NCBI RefSeq assembly: GCF_020595095.1
Contig: NZ_JAJDOP010000004.1
Location: 425,705 to 489,704, forward strand
DNA from: Microvirga rosea
Lineage (GTDB): Bacteria; Pseudomonadota; Alphaproteobacteria; Rhizobiales; Beijerinckiaceae
Direction of reading: 5' to 3'
DNA length: 64,000 nucleotides
The position numbers and the translations under genes are program-made. Shown one piece after another: positions 33,404-42,903 of this stretch (position 1 is its first letter; the number at the start of each line of letters is the position of its first letter). The notes beneath the pieces are model-generated. The model saw nothing but the letters and a program-made list of their open reading frames with translations, made no database searches and was not told the origin of the DNA.

Positions 33404-34417
33404 ATGCCCCGTTTTGCCTTTGAAGACTTCACACCCGGCACGACCAGGATCTTAGGGCCTGTCACCATCGCGAAGGACGAGATCGTCGCCTTTGCGAGGG
33501 AATACGATCCTCAGCCCTTCCATGTGGACGAGATCGCCGCCAAGGACAGCTTCGTCGGCACTCTGATCGCTTCGGGGTGGCATACGTGCTCCATCAACAT
33601 GAAGCTTCTCGCCGACGAGGTCATTCTCGATTCCACCTCCATGGGATCCCCGGGCATCGAAGAGCTGAAATGGGTCCGGCCGGTGCGGCCGGGGGACAGC
33701 TTGCGATCGCGCATGACGGTTCTGGACAGCCGGGCCTCCCAAAGCAGGCCCGCCATCGGACTGGTGAGGTTTCAGTTCGAGGTTCTCAACCAGAATGACG
33801 AGACCGTCATGGTCCAGAAGAACTGGATCATGTTCGGGCGCAAAGAGGCCGGACTTGCGGTCAACGGAAACCGAGCCTTTCCGCCGGCTCAGTCTCCCTC
33901 TCCCACGCCGGAGGTCGAACTGGCGCCGATCTCTTCGAATCCCTACCTTGAGGATCTCGTGGTGAACCAAGTCGATGTGCTCGGCCGGTTCACTTTCACG
34001 ACCGAGAACATCATCCCGTTCGCCACGGCTTACGATCCGCAGCGTTTTCATGTGGACCCGGTCGCCGCGAAGGAAAGCCTTTTCGGCGACCTTTGCGCGT
34101 CCGGCTGGCAGACCGCCGCCGTCTGGATGAAACTGTTGGTGGCGCAGCGCGACCGCATCCGAGATGCGGCCCTTGCTCGCGGAGAGCGCCCGGCGAAGCT
34201 CGGGCCGTCCCCGGGCTTTACGAACCTGAAATGGCTGAAGCCCGTCTATGCGGGCGATACGATCACCTACCGCTCGACAGTGACAGGAACCCGCACCTCC
34301 GCTTCCCGCCCCGGATGGGGAATGGCGTCCCACCACAACAGCGGCGTCAACCAGCACGGCGAGGAGGTCTTCTCCTTCGATGGCGTCGTGTTCTGGGAGC
34401 GGCGACCGGAGCGGTGA
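33404..34417 (+). CDS. Tandem MaoC-like hot-dog dehydratase
   Basis: 337 residues composed of two related MaoC/hydratase-2 domains. The first has AREYDPQPFHVDEIAAKDSF and LIASGWHTCSINMKLLA (about 25-70); the second has ATAYDPQRFHVDPVAAKESL and LCASGWQTAAVWMKLLV (about 205-250). Both keep the Asp and His of the R-specific enoyl hydratase motif. Two-domain forms occur in hydratases of fatty acid or PHA metabolism; the acyl substrate is not known. A ribosome site is weak. Confidence 0.86.
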   Translation: MPRFAFEDFTPGTTRILGPVTIAKDEIVAFAREYDPQPFHVDEIAAKDSFVGTLIASGWHTCSINMKLLADEVILDSTSMGSPGIEELKWVRPVRPGDSLRSRMTVLDSRASQSRPAIGLVRFQFEVLNQNDETVMVQKNWIMFGRKEAGLAVNGNRAFPPAQSPSPTPEVELAPISSNPYLEDLVVNQVDVLGRFTFTTENIIPFATAYDPQRFHVDPVAAKESLFGDLCASGWQTAAVWMKLLVAQRDRIRDAALARGERPAKLGPSPGFTNLKWLKPVYAGDTITYRSTVTGTRTSASRPGWGMASHHNSGVNQHGEEVFSFDGVVFWERRPER

Positions 34418-34486
34418 GCCTGTTCCCGGAACACGCCTCGCCCCTCTCTTGGGAGGGAGCGAAGCCCAGATGGTCTGGATAGGGTT

Positions 34487-35032
34487 TCAATGCCCTTCGA
34501 AGCTCACGAGGCTGCGCACCTCGACGCCGAGATCACGCAGTTTCTGGGCTCCGCCCAGCTCCGGCAGATCGATCACGAAGCAGGCCGCGACGATATCGGC
34601 GCCCATCTGACGCAGGAGCCGCGTCGCCGCGACGGCCGTGCCGCCGGTGGCAATGAGATCGTCCACGATCACGACCCGGTCGTTCTGGCCGATGGCGTCC
34701 GTGTGAATTTCCATCTCGTCGACGCCGTATTCCAGCGAATACGCGATGCGGACCGTCTCGTGAGGGAGCTTGCCCTTCTTGCGGATCGGCACGAAGCCCG
34801 AAGAAAGCTGGTGGGCGACCGCGCCGCCAAGGATGAATCCTCTCGCCTCGATCCCTGCGACCTTGTCGATCCGGCCACCCGCGAAGGGGTGAACCAGTTC
34901 ATCGACGGCCCGGCGGAAGGCCCGGGCATCGCCGAGAAGCGTCGTGATATCGCGAAAGACGATGCCTGGTTTCGGATAATCCGGAATCGACCGGATCGTG
35001 GCTTTCAGATCGGTCACGAAGCGCTGGTCCAT
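34487..35032 (-). CDS. apt: Adenine phosphoribosyltransferase
   Basis: 181 residues, normal length. It converts adenine and PRPP into AMP. The family start [26 protein letters not shown] is present and the PRPP loop is [17 protein letters not shown] (catalytic acidic pair). It is the last gene of mtnP-GNAT-apt on the minus strand, 42 nt after the GNAT gene, so adenine released by mtnP can be recycled at once. Confidence 0.96.
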   Translation of the reverse strand: MDQRFVTDLKATIRSIPDYPKPGIVFRDITTLLGDARAFRRAVDELVHPFAGGRIDKVAGIEARGFILGGAVAHQLSSGFVPIRKKGKLPHETVRIAYSLEYGVDEMEIHTDAIGQNDRVVIVDDLIATGGTAVAATRLLRQMGADIVAACFVIDLPELGGAQKLRDLGVEVRSLVSFEGH

Positions 35033-35074
35033 GAAAGAGCCTGCTCCAAAGCAGTGGAATGAAATGGCGACGAC

Positions 35075-35746
35075 TCACCCGGCCGGAGGGAGGACGGCCG
35101 CCGACGTATAGGGCGAATACAACGCCCAATCGAGGGTGGAGTACAAGCCGAACCCGCTCGGCGTGGCAACCAGAATTCCCATCTCGGCACCGGTGGCCGT
35201 GGCCACCCGTTCAAGATGTTGCACCACGATGCTGCCCAGTCGGGGCCTGCGATGGGCCGGATCGGTGGCGATCCGGTCGACGATGGCAAAAGTCCCATTG
35301 AGGACGACCCGTCCGTGGGCCGCTTCCTGGCCGTCAGCGCCGAAGATTTCAGCGAAGATGACAGGGCCCTCGCGGCGAAGCGCCAGCCGGTACCCTTCAG
35401 GCATGGGCAGTGGCTCCATCCCTGCGCCGAAGGACTTCCGCATCATGAAACCCGGATCCAGGATGGTCCACCGGGCGGGAAGCAAAGGCGCGACGCTCTC
35501 CGCCGGAGCACAGATCTTGAGATAGGTGTAAGGCTCGGTCTCCCGTTGTGCGACGTCCCGAATGGCGCCGGCATTGAGCAGGGGGAAGACGAAGCGGCGG
35601 ACTTGGTCCGGCAGACCGACTTCGACGCGCAAACCTCCCGGGACGGCCACCGGTCCGGCCACACTGCGAGACAGGGCCCAGCCTTCGACCCATTTGAGGA
35701 CGACCTTCGGATCGACGGCCACCATGAGATCGGGAGAAGCGGGCAT
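35075..35746 (-). CDS. GNAT-type acyltransferase-like protein within the adenine-salvage operon
   Basis: 223 residues from the ATG at 35746, two nt after the mtnP stop, so it is tightly coupled; the open frame further upstream lies over mtnP and is rejected. The C-terminal half (AHGRVVLNGTFAIVDRIATDPAHRRPRLGSIVVQHLERVATATGAEMGILVA as separate strands and helix) fits the GNAT acetyl-CoA fold with a weak RxxGxG/A-like loop (RRPRLGS). The N-terminal half is unassigned. Its place suggests a link to purine or methylthioadenosine recycling, but its substrate is unknown. Confidence 0.7.
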   Translation of the reverse strand: MPASPDLMVAVDPKVVLKWVEGWALSRSVAGPVAVPGGLRVEVGLPDQVRRFVFPLLNAGAIRDVAQRETEPYTYLKICAPAESVAPLLPARWTILDPGFMMRKSFGAGMEPLPMPEGYRLALRREGPVIFAEIFGADGQEAAHGRVVLNGTFAIVDRIATDPAHRRPRLGSIVVQHLERVATATGAEMGILVATPSGFGLYSTLDWALYSPYTSAAVLPPAG

Positions 35747-35748
35747 GA

Positions 35749-36624
35749 TCACGACGTCAGCACCCGCCCGGCAACGGCATCGAGCTTCTTCATCAAGGCC
35801 GGATCCCGCGCGGACGGCGCCGTCATGATAGCCCCTTCGAGAGCCCGATCCGAACGGACCGGACACGGCTCGTGCTCGGCGGGAAAGGATTTCGCGATAC
35901 GGGCGATCAGCCCGGCGACCCTGGCCGCGTTGTCCTGGGCGACGGCAACCACGGCCGCCACGTCCACGTCGTCGTGCTCGGGATGCCAGCAATCGAAATC
36001 GGTCACCATCGCGATGGTCGCATAGGTGATTTCCGCCTCCCGCGCGAGCTTGGCTTCCGGCATGGCCGTCATGCCGATCACGTCATAGCCGAGTCCCTTG
36101 TAGGTGAGGGACTCGGCATAGGTGGAAAACTGCGGCCCCTCGATGCACACATAGGTGCCACCGACATTGAAGGTGATGCCCTCCTCTGCGGCCGCCTGGG
36201 CGATGCGTTTCTGCAGCAGCGGCCCGACCGGATGGGCGAAGGGGACATGCGCGACGCAGCCCCGGCCGAAGAAGGAGGTTTCGCGACGGAAGGTCCGGTC
36301 GACGAACTGGTCAACGAGGACGAAGGAGCCCGGGTAGAGCTCTGCCTTGAAGGAGCCGCAGGCCGAAACGGAGATCAGGTCCGTGACGCCGGCCCGCTTC
36401 AGGACATCGATATTGGCCCGATAATTGATGTCCGAAGGAGAGTAGCGATGACCTCGGCCATGGCGCGGAAGAAAGGCCACATCCCTTTCCCCGATGCGCC
36501 CCATGCGCAGCACGTCGGAGGGCTCGCCCCAGGGAGAGGAGATGCGGATCTCGCGGACATCCTGAATGCCCGGAAGATCGTAGACCCCCGATCCGCCGAT
36601 GATCCCCAGCACCGACTTGGTCAT
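35749..36624 (-). CDS. mtnP: S-methyl-5'-thioadenosine phosphorylase
   Basis: 291 residues from the ATG at 36624 (MTKSVLGIIGGSGVYDL), chosen for its GAGGAC ribosome site. It cleaves methylthioadenosine with phosphate to adenine and methylthioribose-1-phosphate. Family marks: IGGSGVYDLPGIQDV, LPRHGRGHRYSPSDINYRAN, the sugar and base site in VCIEGPQFSTYAES, and IGMTAMPEAKLAREAEI. It leads the mtnP-GNAT-apt operon. Confidence 0.94.
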   Translation of the reverse strand: MTKSVLGIIGGSGVYDLPGIQDVREIRISSPWGEPSDVLRMGRIGERDVAFLPRHGRGHRYSPSDINYRANIDVLKRAGVTDLISVSACGSFKAELYPGSFVLVDQFVDRTFRRETSFFGRGCVAHVPFAHPVGPLLQKRIAQAAAEEGITFNVGGTYVCIEGPQFSTYAESLTYKGLGYDVIGMTAMPEAKLAREAEITYATIAMVTDFDCWHPEHDDVDVAAVVAVAQDNAARVAGLIARIAKSFPAEHEPCPVRSDRALEGAIMTAPSARDPALMKKLDAVAGRVLTS

Positions 36625-36790
36625 GCCCGCTGTCCTCTTCACCGTGAGAATCGAAGCGCGACCATAGCGACTCTCAAGCGGGATCCCAACCGACGCCATT
36701 CACCGCAAGGCTCCGGCGGTGGTGCGACAAGTGCAGCGCCTCAGCTCTTCGAAATCGCCGGCACGCGACCAGCGATGAAGCGGGGGCGCT

Positions 36791-37402
36791 TCATGGATGG
36801 AGAGGAAACGAGAAGATTTCATTGACGATCTGACATGGGAAAAGGGTTTCGCGGATGATCTTGAGGCGCTCCACGGGTGCTCCAATCGAAACCGGGATCG
36901 CTTCGACATCGCGCATCACGCTGTCCGGAATCACATCGGAGGTGCGGTAGCGCGCCAGCGTCGAGTGAATGAGGTCGTAGCGCATGGGCTTGAGGCCGGG
37001 CGGTGGCGGGATGAGGTCGGCGATATTCTCGCGGATCGTCGCAATCAAGCCCGTCTCGTCAGTGGCAACGGCAATGATGGCGGTGTCCGTCACCTTGAGT
37101 TTCGAGAAGCGCAAAGTCAGGGGCCCCTGACCTTCGCACAGGCTTTCCAGCAATGCGCGGCAAGGCTCGGCGATGGCGCTCCAGTAACCTTCCTTGTCGA
37201 ACCGCGCCTTGACCTGGACGAGGGCATAGAGCGTCACATGCAAGGCGCCTGATGGCGCGAGGTGGAGCGGCACGGGCCAGCGCTCCGCGAGGGCCGTCTG
37301 AAGCGCCTTGAGGGAGGCTCGCGTCTCGAGCGAAAGATCCGGCTGAACGTGATAAGCGAGGCACTCTTGGCCCCAGATGTCATCGGCGATGGTCTGCAGC
37401 AT
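36791..37402 (-). CDS. 2H phosphoesterase-like protein (2'-5' RNA ligase superfamily)
   Basis: 203 residues from the ATG at 37402 (MLQTIADDIWGQECLAYHV); the longer frame runs into the pet terminator. The two H-x-[ST]-x motifs of the 2H family are present: HVTLYALVQV near residue 68 and HSTLARYRTS near 155. Such proteins act as RNA cyclic phosphodiesterases or ligases. It stands alone between mtnP and the bc1 operon. The substrate is unknown. Confidence 0.75.
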   Translation of the reverse strand: MLQTIADDIWGQECLAYHVQPDLSLETRASLKALQTALAERWPVPLHLAPSGALHVTLYALVQVKARFDKEGYWSAIAEPCRALLESLCEGQGPLTLRFSKLKVTDTAIIAVATDETGLIATIRENIADLIPPPPGLKPMRYDLIHSTLARYRTSDVIPDSVMRDVEAIPVSIGAPVERLKIIRETLFPCQIVNEIFSFPLHP

Positions 37403-37447
37403 GGAGGCCGACTTGGAGCCGTGTTCAGAAAATGTCGCTCGAAAAGA

Positions 37448-37472
37448 AAAAGGCCCCGGAAAGGGGCCTTTT
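37448..37472. terminator. Terminator of the cytochrome bc1 operon
   Basis: A perfect 10-bp stem (AAAAGGCCCC) with a 5-nt loop lies 9 nt after the cytochrome c1 stop; on the minus strand it is followed by a T-rich run. Confidence 0.9.
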
Positions 37473-37481
37473 GTCATCGCC

Positions 37482-38348
37482 TTAGGCTTGGTGCGTGGTC
37501 AGGTCGCTGTGGCCGACCCGCGCCCAGATCTTCTTCTTGGTGAAGTAGAGGAGTCCGGACAGCACGATCAGGAACAGGATCGCCTGGAAGCCGATCCGCT
37601 TGCGCGCCTCGAGGTGCGGCTCCGCCGTCCACATCAGGAAGGCGGTGACGTCGCGGGAGTATTGCTCGACGGTCTCGGGAGCCTGCGGCTGACCGTTGGC
37701 ATCCTTCGGATACTCCACCTGCCCGTCGCTCAAGGGCTTGGGCATGGCGATCACGTGACCGGGATAATACTCGTTGAAGTGGCCGCCTTCCGGAACTTTG
37801 AAGTCAGCGGGCGCTTCCTCGTAACCGGTCAGGACCGCGTGAACGTAGTCCGGTCCCGTCTCGGCGAACTGAGTGAACATGTCGAAGACGAACCAGGGGA
37901 AGCCGCGCTCATAGGTGCGGGCCTTGGCCATCAGGGACAGGTCCGGAGGCGCCTTGCCGCCGTTGGCCGCCGCTGCCGCGTTCTCGTTCGGGAACGGTGC
38001 CGGGAAATGATCCGCCGGACGGCCGGCGCGCTCGAACATGTCGCCGGCGTCGTTGGGGCCGTCCTGGATTTTGTATTCAGCGGCCAGGGCCTTGACCTGC
38101 GCTTCGGAGAATTCCGGGCCGCCCGGCTGGGCCAGGTTGCGGAACGCGACGTAGCTCAGGCTATGACAGGAGGAGCAAACCTCCCGATAGACCTTGAAGC
38201 CGCGCTGGAGCTGCGCCCGGTCGAACGTGCCGAACGGACCGTGGAAGCTCCACTTCAGCTGCGGCGGGACGGGAGTCTCGCCGGCGGCGAAGGCGGGAGC
38301 CGACAGGCCGAGGACGGCTGCGGCGATGAGAAGAGTACGCTTCATCAT
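37482..38348 (-). CDS. petC: Cytochrome c1 subunit of the bc1 complex
   Basis: 288 residues from the tandem ATGs at 38348/38345, behind a GGGGAA ribosome site; the much longer open frame overlaps cytochrome b and is rejected. A signal peptide (MKRTLLIAAAVLGLSAPAFA) precedes the heme site CSSCHSL near residue 60; a single C-terminal helix (FQAILFLIVLSGLLYFTKKKIW) anchors it. It takes electrons from the Rieske centre and passes them to cytochrome c. It is the last gene of petABC. Confidence 0.96.
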   Translation of the reverse strand: MMKRTLLIAAAVLGLSAPAFAAGETPVPPQLKWSFHGPFGTFDRAQLQRGFKVYREVCSSCHSLSYVAFRNLAQPGGPEFSEAQVKALAAEYKIQDGPNDAGDMFERAGRPADHFPAPFPNENAAAAANGGKAPPDLSLMAKARTYERGFPWFVFDMFTQFAETGPDYVHAVLTGYEEAPADFKVPEGGHFNEYYPGHVIAMPKPLSDGQVEYPKDANGQPQAPETVEQYSRDVTAFLMWTAEPHLEARKRIGFQAILFLIVLSGLLYFTKKKIWARVGHSDLTTHQA

Positions 38349-38371
38349 AATATTATTCCCCAGCGCTCGCA

Positions 38372-39649
38372 TCAGCCCTTGGACTGCGGTTCGGCATTGG
38401 CGCCGGTCGGCAGGCCCGCACCACCCTTCACACCCATCACCGAGTCGAGGATCGAGTTCGGCAGCGGGAGCGGACGCTCGATGAAACCGAGCACCGGCAG
38501 GATGATGAGGAAGTGGATGAAGTAATACGCCGTCGCGATCTGCGAGACGATGACGTACCAGCCCTCCGGCGGCTTGGCGCCGAGCCAGCCGAGGAGAAGC
38601 GTATCCGCCACAAGGATCCAGAAGAACTGCTTGTAGAGCGGACGGTAGTTCGTCGAACGGACGCGGGACGTGTCGAGCCACGGCACGAAAGCGAGAACCG
38701 CGATCGAGGCGAACATGGCGATGACGCCGCCGAGCTTGTCCGGAATGGCGCGCAGGATCGCGTAGAACGGCAGGAAGTACCATTCGGGCACGATGTGCGC
38801 GGGGGTCACGGAGGGGTTCGCCGGGATGTAATTGTCCGCATGCCCGAGATAGTTCGGGATGTAGAACACGAACCAGGCGAAGAAGATCATGAACACGACG
38901 GTCGCGAAGATGTCCTTGATCGTCGCATAGGGCGTGAACGGAACCGCATCCTTGCCCGACTTGATCGGCACGCCGGTCGGGTTGTTCTGGCCCGGCACGT
39001 GCAGCGCCCAGATGTGCAGGATCACGACGCCGAAGATCATGAACGGCAGCAGATAGTGGATCGAGAAGAAGCGGTTCAGGGTCGGGTTGCCCACTGAGTA
39101 ACCACCCCAGAGCAGGCTCTGGATCGTGTCGCCGACCACCGGGATCGCCGCCAGGATGTTGGTGATCACGGTCGCGCCCCAGAAGCTCATCTGGCCCCAG
39201 GGAAGCACGTAGCCCATGAAGGCGGTGGCCATCATGAGACCGTAGATGATCACGCCCAGGATCCAGAGGATCTCACGGGGAGCCTTGTACGACCCGTAGT
39301 AGAGACCGCGGAAGATATGGATATACACGGCGACGAAGAACATCGAGGCGCCGTTGGCGTGCAGGTAGCGCAGCAGCCACCCGTAGTTCACGTCGCGCAT
39401 GATGTGCTCGACCGACTGGAAGGCGAGCGAGGCGTTCGGCGTGTAGTACATCGCCAGGAACACGCCGGTCACGATCTGCGACACGAGCATGAACACGAGG
39501 ATCGCGCCGAACGTCCAGAAGTAGTTCAGGTTCCGAGGAACCGGAAACGCGATGAATGAGGAATGGATGAGGCCTGCGATGGGCAAACGGCTTTCGAACC
39601 ATTTGCCGAAGGCGCTCTTAGGAACATAGGTGGTGGGGTGCTGGCTCAT
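38372..39649 (-). CDS. petB: Cytochrome b subunit of the bc1 complex
   Basis: 425 residues with about eight membrane helices. Heme ligands fall in the helix with [20 protein letters not shown] and in [24 protein letters not shown]; the quinol oxidation site motif PEWY is in [15 protein letters not shown]. As a proton-pumping Q-cycle subunit it oxidises ubiquinol in the inner membrane. It is 33 nt after petA and 23 nt before petC. Confidence 0.98.
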   Translation of the reverse strand: MSQHPTTYVPKSAFGKWFESRLPIAGLIHSSFIAFPVPRNLNYFWTFGAILVFMLVSQIVTGVFLAMYYTPNASLAFQSVEHIMRDVNYGWLLRYLHANGASMFFVAVYIHIFRGLYYGSYKAPREILWILGVIIYGLMMATAFMGYVLPWGQMSFWGATVITNILAAIPVVGDTIQSLLWGGYSVGNPTLNRFFSIHYLLPFMIFGVVILHIWALHVPGQNNPTGVPIKSGKDAVPFTPYATIKDIFATVVFMIFFAWFVFYIPNYLGHADNYIPANPSVTPAHIVPEWYFLPFYAILRAIPDKLGGVIAMFASIAVLAFVPWLDTSRVRSTNYRPLYKQFFWILVADTLLLGWLGAKPPEGWYVIVSQIATAYYFIHFLIILPVLGFIERPLPLPNSILDSVMGVKGGAGLPTGANAEPQSKG

Positions 39650-39682
39650 GGTGTCGCCTGATCGAATGGCCGTCGCGGAGGG

Positions 39683-40246
39683 TTACGCCGTAGCTTCCTG
39701 GCCGATGACGATCTTCGTATCGGACGTGAAGGTGTAGGGCGGGATCGGCAGATTGATCGGAGCCGGACCGCCGCGAACGCGGCCGGAAGTGTCGAAGACC
39801 GAACCGTGGCAAGGGCAGAACCAGCCCTCATAGGCACCTTGGTGCCCCAGCGGAACGCAGCCAAGATGGGTGCAGTTGCCGTAGACGATGAGCCACTGGT
39901 TGTGCCCCGGCTTCACGCGGGCCGAGTCGGGCTGCGGATCGCGCAGGCTGGCAACGTTCACATCCTCGGCGGCCTTGATCTCGGCCGGGGTGCGGTTGCG
40001 GATGAAGATCAGCTTTCCGCGCCAGAAGACCTTCACGATCTGCCCTTCGGTGATCGGCGCCAGATCGACTTCCACCGGCGCGCCGGCGGCAACCGTCGCA
40101 GCGTCGGGGGTCATCGACTGGATGAAAGGCCATACAAGGGTGGCACCACCAACGGCAGCGGCTGCGCCAGTGGCGATGAACAGGAAATCGCGCCGTGTCG
40201 GCTCGACGACGGTAGAGGTGGTCTCTGCCACTTGGCTCTCCAGCAT
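39683..40246 (-). CDS. petA: Rieske iron-sulfur subunit of the bc1 complex
   Basis: 187 residues from the ATG at 40246; the open frame extends to 40522 without a good start. A twin-arginine signal/anchor (TRRDFLFIATGAAAAVGG) fits Tat export of the folded protein. The 2Fe-2S ligands are in CTHLGC and CPCHGS, and the tail has RVRGGPAPINLPIPPY. It heads petABC, whose promoter should lie in 40247-40457. Confidence 0.97.
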   Translation of the reverse strand: MLESQVAETTSTVVEPTRRDFLFIATGAAAAVGGATLVWPFIQSMTPDAATVAAGAPVEVDLAPITEGQIVKVFWRGKLIFIRNRTPAEIKAAEDVNVASLRDPQPDSARVKPGHNQWLIVYGNCTHLGCVPLGHQGAYEGWFCPCHGSVFDTSGRVRGGPAPINLPIPPYTFTSDTKIVIGQEATA

Positions 40247-40429
40247 ACGTCCAAAAACGAGAACCGCGCATCTGCGATGACGTGAGGCGCCCATAGGGTT
40301 CCATGGGGCATCCCAGCATCCGGCACGCTGCCAGCTTGAACAAGCATACGCGCCAACGCGCACGCAATGCGACTGGGCGTCGCCGCGCGATGCGCTCTTT
40401 GGCACGGCCAAGCCCGACTGTCCATAGGT

Positions 40430-40450
40430 GGATTGGACTTGTTCCAATCC
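40430..40450. terminator. Hairpin just after the ABC transporter gene
   Basis: GGATTGGA, a 5-nt loop, then TCCAATCC lies 8 nt past the ABC transporter stop on the minus strand. No T-run follows, so it may be a terminator or an operator for the pet promoter downstream. Confidence 0.4.
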
Positions 40451-40457
40451 GGCAGGC

Positions 40458-42305
40458 CTATATTGCCTCGGTTTCCTCAGCCCCGAGAAAGCCCCCGGAC
40501 TGCCGGTGCCAGAGCCGGGCATAGAGCCCCTCCCGCCGGAGAAGCTCCGCGTGGGTCCCCTGCTCCACGATCCGCCCCTGATCGATCACGATGAGCCGGT
40601 CGAGGGCGGCGATCGTCGACAGCCGGTGCGCGATCGCCAGAACGGTCTTGCCCTCCATGAGGGTGGACAGGGCTTCCTGGATCGCCGCCTCGACCTCGGA
40701 ATCCAGGGCGGAGGTCGCCTCGTCGAGCACAAGGATCGGCGCGTCCTTGAGGATCACCCGGGCGATGGCGATGCGCTGGCGCTGCCCGCCCGAGAGCTTG
40801 ACGCCCCGCTCGCCCACATGGGCATCGTAGCCCCTCCGCCCCCGGTGATCCTCCAGATCCATGATGAAGTCATGGGCGTGGGCAAGGCGCGCCGCCTGCT
40901 CGATCTCGCTGTCCTTCGCCGCCGGGCGTCCGTAGGCGATGTTCTCCCGGATGGAGCGATGCAGGAGGGATGTGTCCTGAGTGACCATCGCGATCGCGGC
41001 CCTGAGACTGTCCTGGCTCACGTCGGCGATGTTCTGCCCGTCGATGAGGATCCGCCCCTCCTCGAGGTCATGAAGTCGCAGGAGCAGGGATGTGATGGTG
41101 GTCTTGCCGGCTCCGCTCGTTCCGACGAGCCCCACTTTCTCCCCGGCCCGGATCGTCAGGTTCAGGTCCTCGATGACCCCGTCCTCGCGCCCGTAGTGGA
41201 AGGAGACGTGGTCGAAACGGATTTCGCCGGCCGTCACCTCGAGCCTTCCGGCTTTCGGAGGATCGACGATCCCATGGGGCCGGGCGATGGTCTCCATGCT
41301 TTCCTGCACGATGCCGATATTCTCGAAGACGCCGCGCACGGTCTGCATGACCCAGCCCGACATCGCCAGGATCCGCATCACGAGCGAAAGGCCCGTCGCC
41401 GCCTCCCCGCTCGACATCTGTCCCTGCATCCACAGGGAGATCGACAAGGCCCCGGTCGCCACCAGCAGGGCGCTGTTCATGATGGCGAGGCACCCCGTAA
41501 CCCCGGTGATCAGCCGAAAGGAGCTCAAAAACGCTTCCGTATGGGCCGAAAGCGCCCGGCGAACCGCCGAGCGTTCCTCCGCGCCTCGGGCAAAGAGCTT
41601 GACCGTCAGGATATTGGTGTAGCTGTCGACGATACGCCCCACCAGGGTCGAGCGCGCGTCCGCCACCACGAGGGAGCGGGCTTTGGCGCGCGGGACGAAA
41701 TAGCGCAGCAGCATGATATAACCGACGATCCACAGACCCATCGGCAGGGCGAGCCAGAGGCTGACCTTCGAGAAAAGCCCCAGCGCGGTGAATGCGAAGA
41801 TGGCGACATAGAGAAGCGTGTCCAGCACCGTCACGGCAATCTCGCGGATCGCGGAACCCGCCTGGGTGATCCGATTGGCCAGCCGACCGGCGAAATCGGC
41901 CTGGAAATAGCCGAGCGCGTGCCCCAGCGTGTAGAGATGGGTGCGCCAACGGATCATGTTGGTGCTCTGGGGGACCAGGGCCTGATTCGTGATGGTCTCG
42001 TGAAAGAAATGCAGAACCGGCCGCACGAACAGGATCGCGCCGGCCACAAGCATCAGGGACGTGCCATGCTCCGGCCAGAGCCGGTCAGGGGTCGAATGGG
42101 CGAGCAGATCGACGACCCAACCGAGGATCACATAAAGCGAGGCCTCGAAGACCCCAACCACCAGCGCCGTGAAAAACAGCAGAACCAGCCAGTAGCGCAC
42201 CGGCCGGATATAATGCCAGGAGAACGCCCCGACCGTGTTTGGCGGCGTTTCCGTCTCATCGAACGGCGCGAAGGGGTCGATCTGCTTTTCAAACCACCGA
42301 AACAT
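40458..42305 (-). CDS. ABC transporter, fused permease and ATPase
   Basis: 615 residues, a half-size ABC exporter that should work as a dimer. Six membrane helices span about 35-320 (YWLVLLFFTALVVGVFEASL and others) and the ATPase follows: Walker A GTSGAGKTT near 397, Q-loop VTQDTSLLHRSI, signature LSGGQRQR, Walker B ILVLDEATSALD and the switch His in AIAHRLSTI. Family members export lipids, peptides, heme or drugs; the substrate is unknown. It ends just before the pet promoter region, diverging from trmL. Confidence 0.93.
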   Translation of the reverse strand: MFRWFEKQIDPFAPFDETETPPNTVGAFSWHYIRPVRYWLVLLFFTALVVGVFEASLYVILGWVVDLLAHSTPDRLWPEHGTSLMLVAGAILFVRPVLHFFHETITNQALVPQSTNMIRWRTHLYTLGHALGYFQADFAGRLANRITQAGSAIREIAVTVLDTLLYVAIFAFTALGLFSKVSLWLALPMGLWIVGYIMLLRYFVPRAKARSLVVADARSTLVGRIVDSYTNILTVKLFARGAEERSAVRRALSAHTEAFLSSFRLITGVTGCLAIMNSALLVATGALSISLWMQGQMSSGEAATGLSLVMRILAMSGWVMQTVRGVFENIGIVQESMETIARPHGIVDPPKAGRLEVTAGEIRFDHVSFHYGREDGVIEDLNLTIRAGEKVGLVGTSGAGKTTITSLLLRLHDLEEGRILIDGQNIADVSQDSLRAAIAMVTQDTSLLHRSIRENIAYGRPAAKDSEIEQAARLAHAHDFIMDLEDHRGRRGYDAHVGERGVKLSGGQRQRIAIARVILKDAPILVLDEATSALDSEVEAAIQEALSTLMEGKTVLAIAHRLSTIAALDRLIVIDQGRIVEQGTHAELLRREGLYARLWHRQSGGFLGAEETEAI

Positions 42306-42404
42306 GTCGATTCCTGGCTCCCGGCCCTCCGGGTCCTGCGATAAACACGACGAGCGGCGAAGCGTTCACTTGACGAGGACGCCCCCTTTCGCCGATGAGG
42401 CCGC

Positions 42405-42896
42405 ATGCCTCGCCTTGCCCTGTACCAACCGGACATTCCACAGAACACCGGCACGATGCTGCGTCTCGCCGCCTGCCTTGGCGTTCCGGTCGAGATCATC
42501 GAGCCAGCGGGATTCGACGTCTCCGATAGGAATCTTCGCCGTTCCGGGATGGATTATCTCGAGCGCGCCGCGATCACACGCCACATCTCGTGGAGCAGTT
42601 TCGAGTCCTGGCGGCAGGAATGCAAGGGCCCGGACGGCCCTCCCCGCCTCGTCCTCGCGACCACGAGAGGCGCCCTATCCTATGTGGATTTCCGCTTCCG
42701 GGCGGACGACATCATCCTCATGGGGCGGGAATCGGCCGGGGTTCCCGATGACGTTCACCTGGCATCGGACGCCCGTGTGGTGATTCCCATGCAGCCAGGA
42801 TTAAGGTCTCTCAACGTGGCCGTGACGGCAGCCATGATCCTTGGCGAAGCCCTGCGGCAGACCCGCTCGTTTCCCGTAACCTCGTCGCCAGAATGA
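42405..42896 (+). CDS. trmL: tRNA (cytidine(34)-2'-O)-methyltransferase
   Basis: 163 residues. It methylates the ribose of wobble position 34 in tRNA-Leu species using SAM. SPOUT-fold marks are [24 protein letters not shown] at the N-terminus, [19 protein letters not shown], and the knot [15 protein letters not shown] then [21 protein letters not shown]. hemF starts 7 nt after the stop, so the two form an operon. Confidence 0.95.
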   Translation: MPRLALYQPDIPQNTGTMLRLAACLGVPVEIIEPAGFDVSDRNLRRSGMDYLERAAITRHISWSSFESWRQECKGPDGPPRLVLATTRGALSYVDFRFRADDIILMGRESAGVPDDVHLASDARVVIPMQPGLRSLNVAVTAAMILGEALRQTRSFPVTSSPE

Positions 42897-42903
42897 GAAG
42901 TCC

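Noticed and set aside
35747..35992. N-terminal extension of the GNAT frame
   Set aside because: It overlaps the end of mtnP and is low-complexity Arg/Gly; the ATG at 35746 directly after the mtnP stop is better.
40428..42344. 638-codon open frame opposite the ABC transporter gene
   Set aside because: Antisense to a gene with complete ABC motifs; composition is typical of GC-rich shadow frames.
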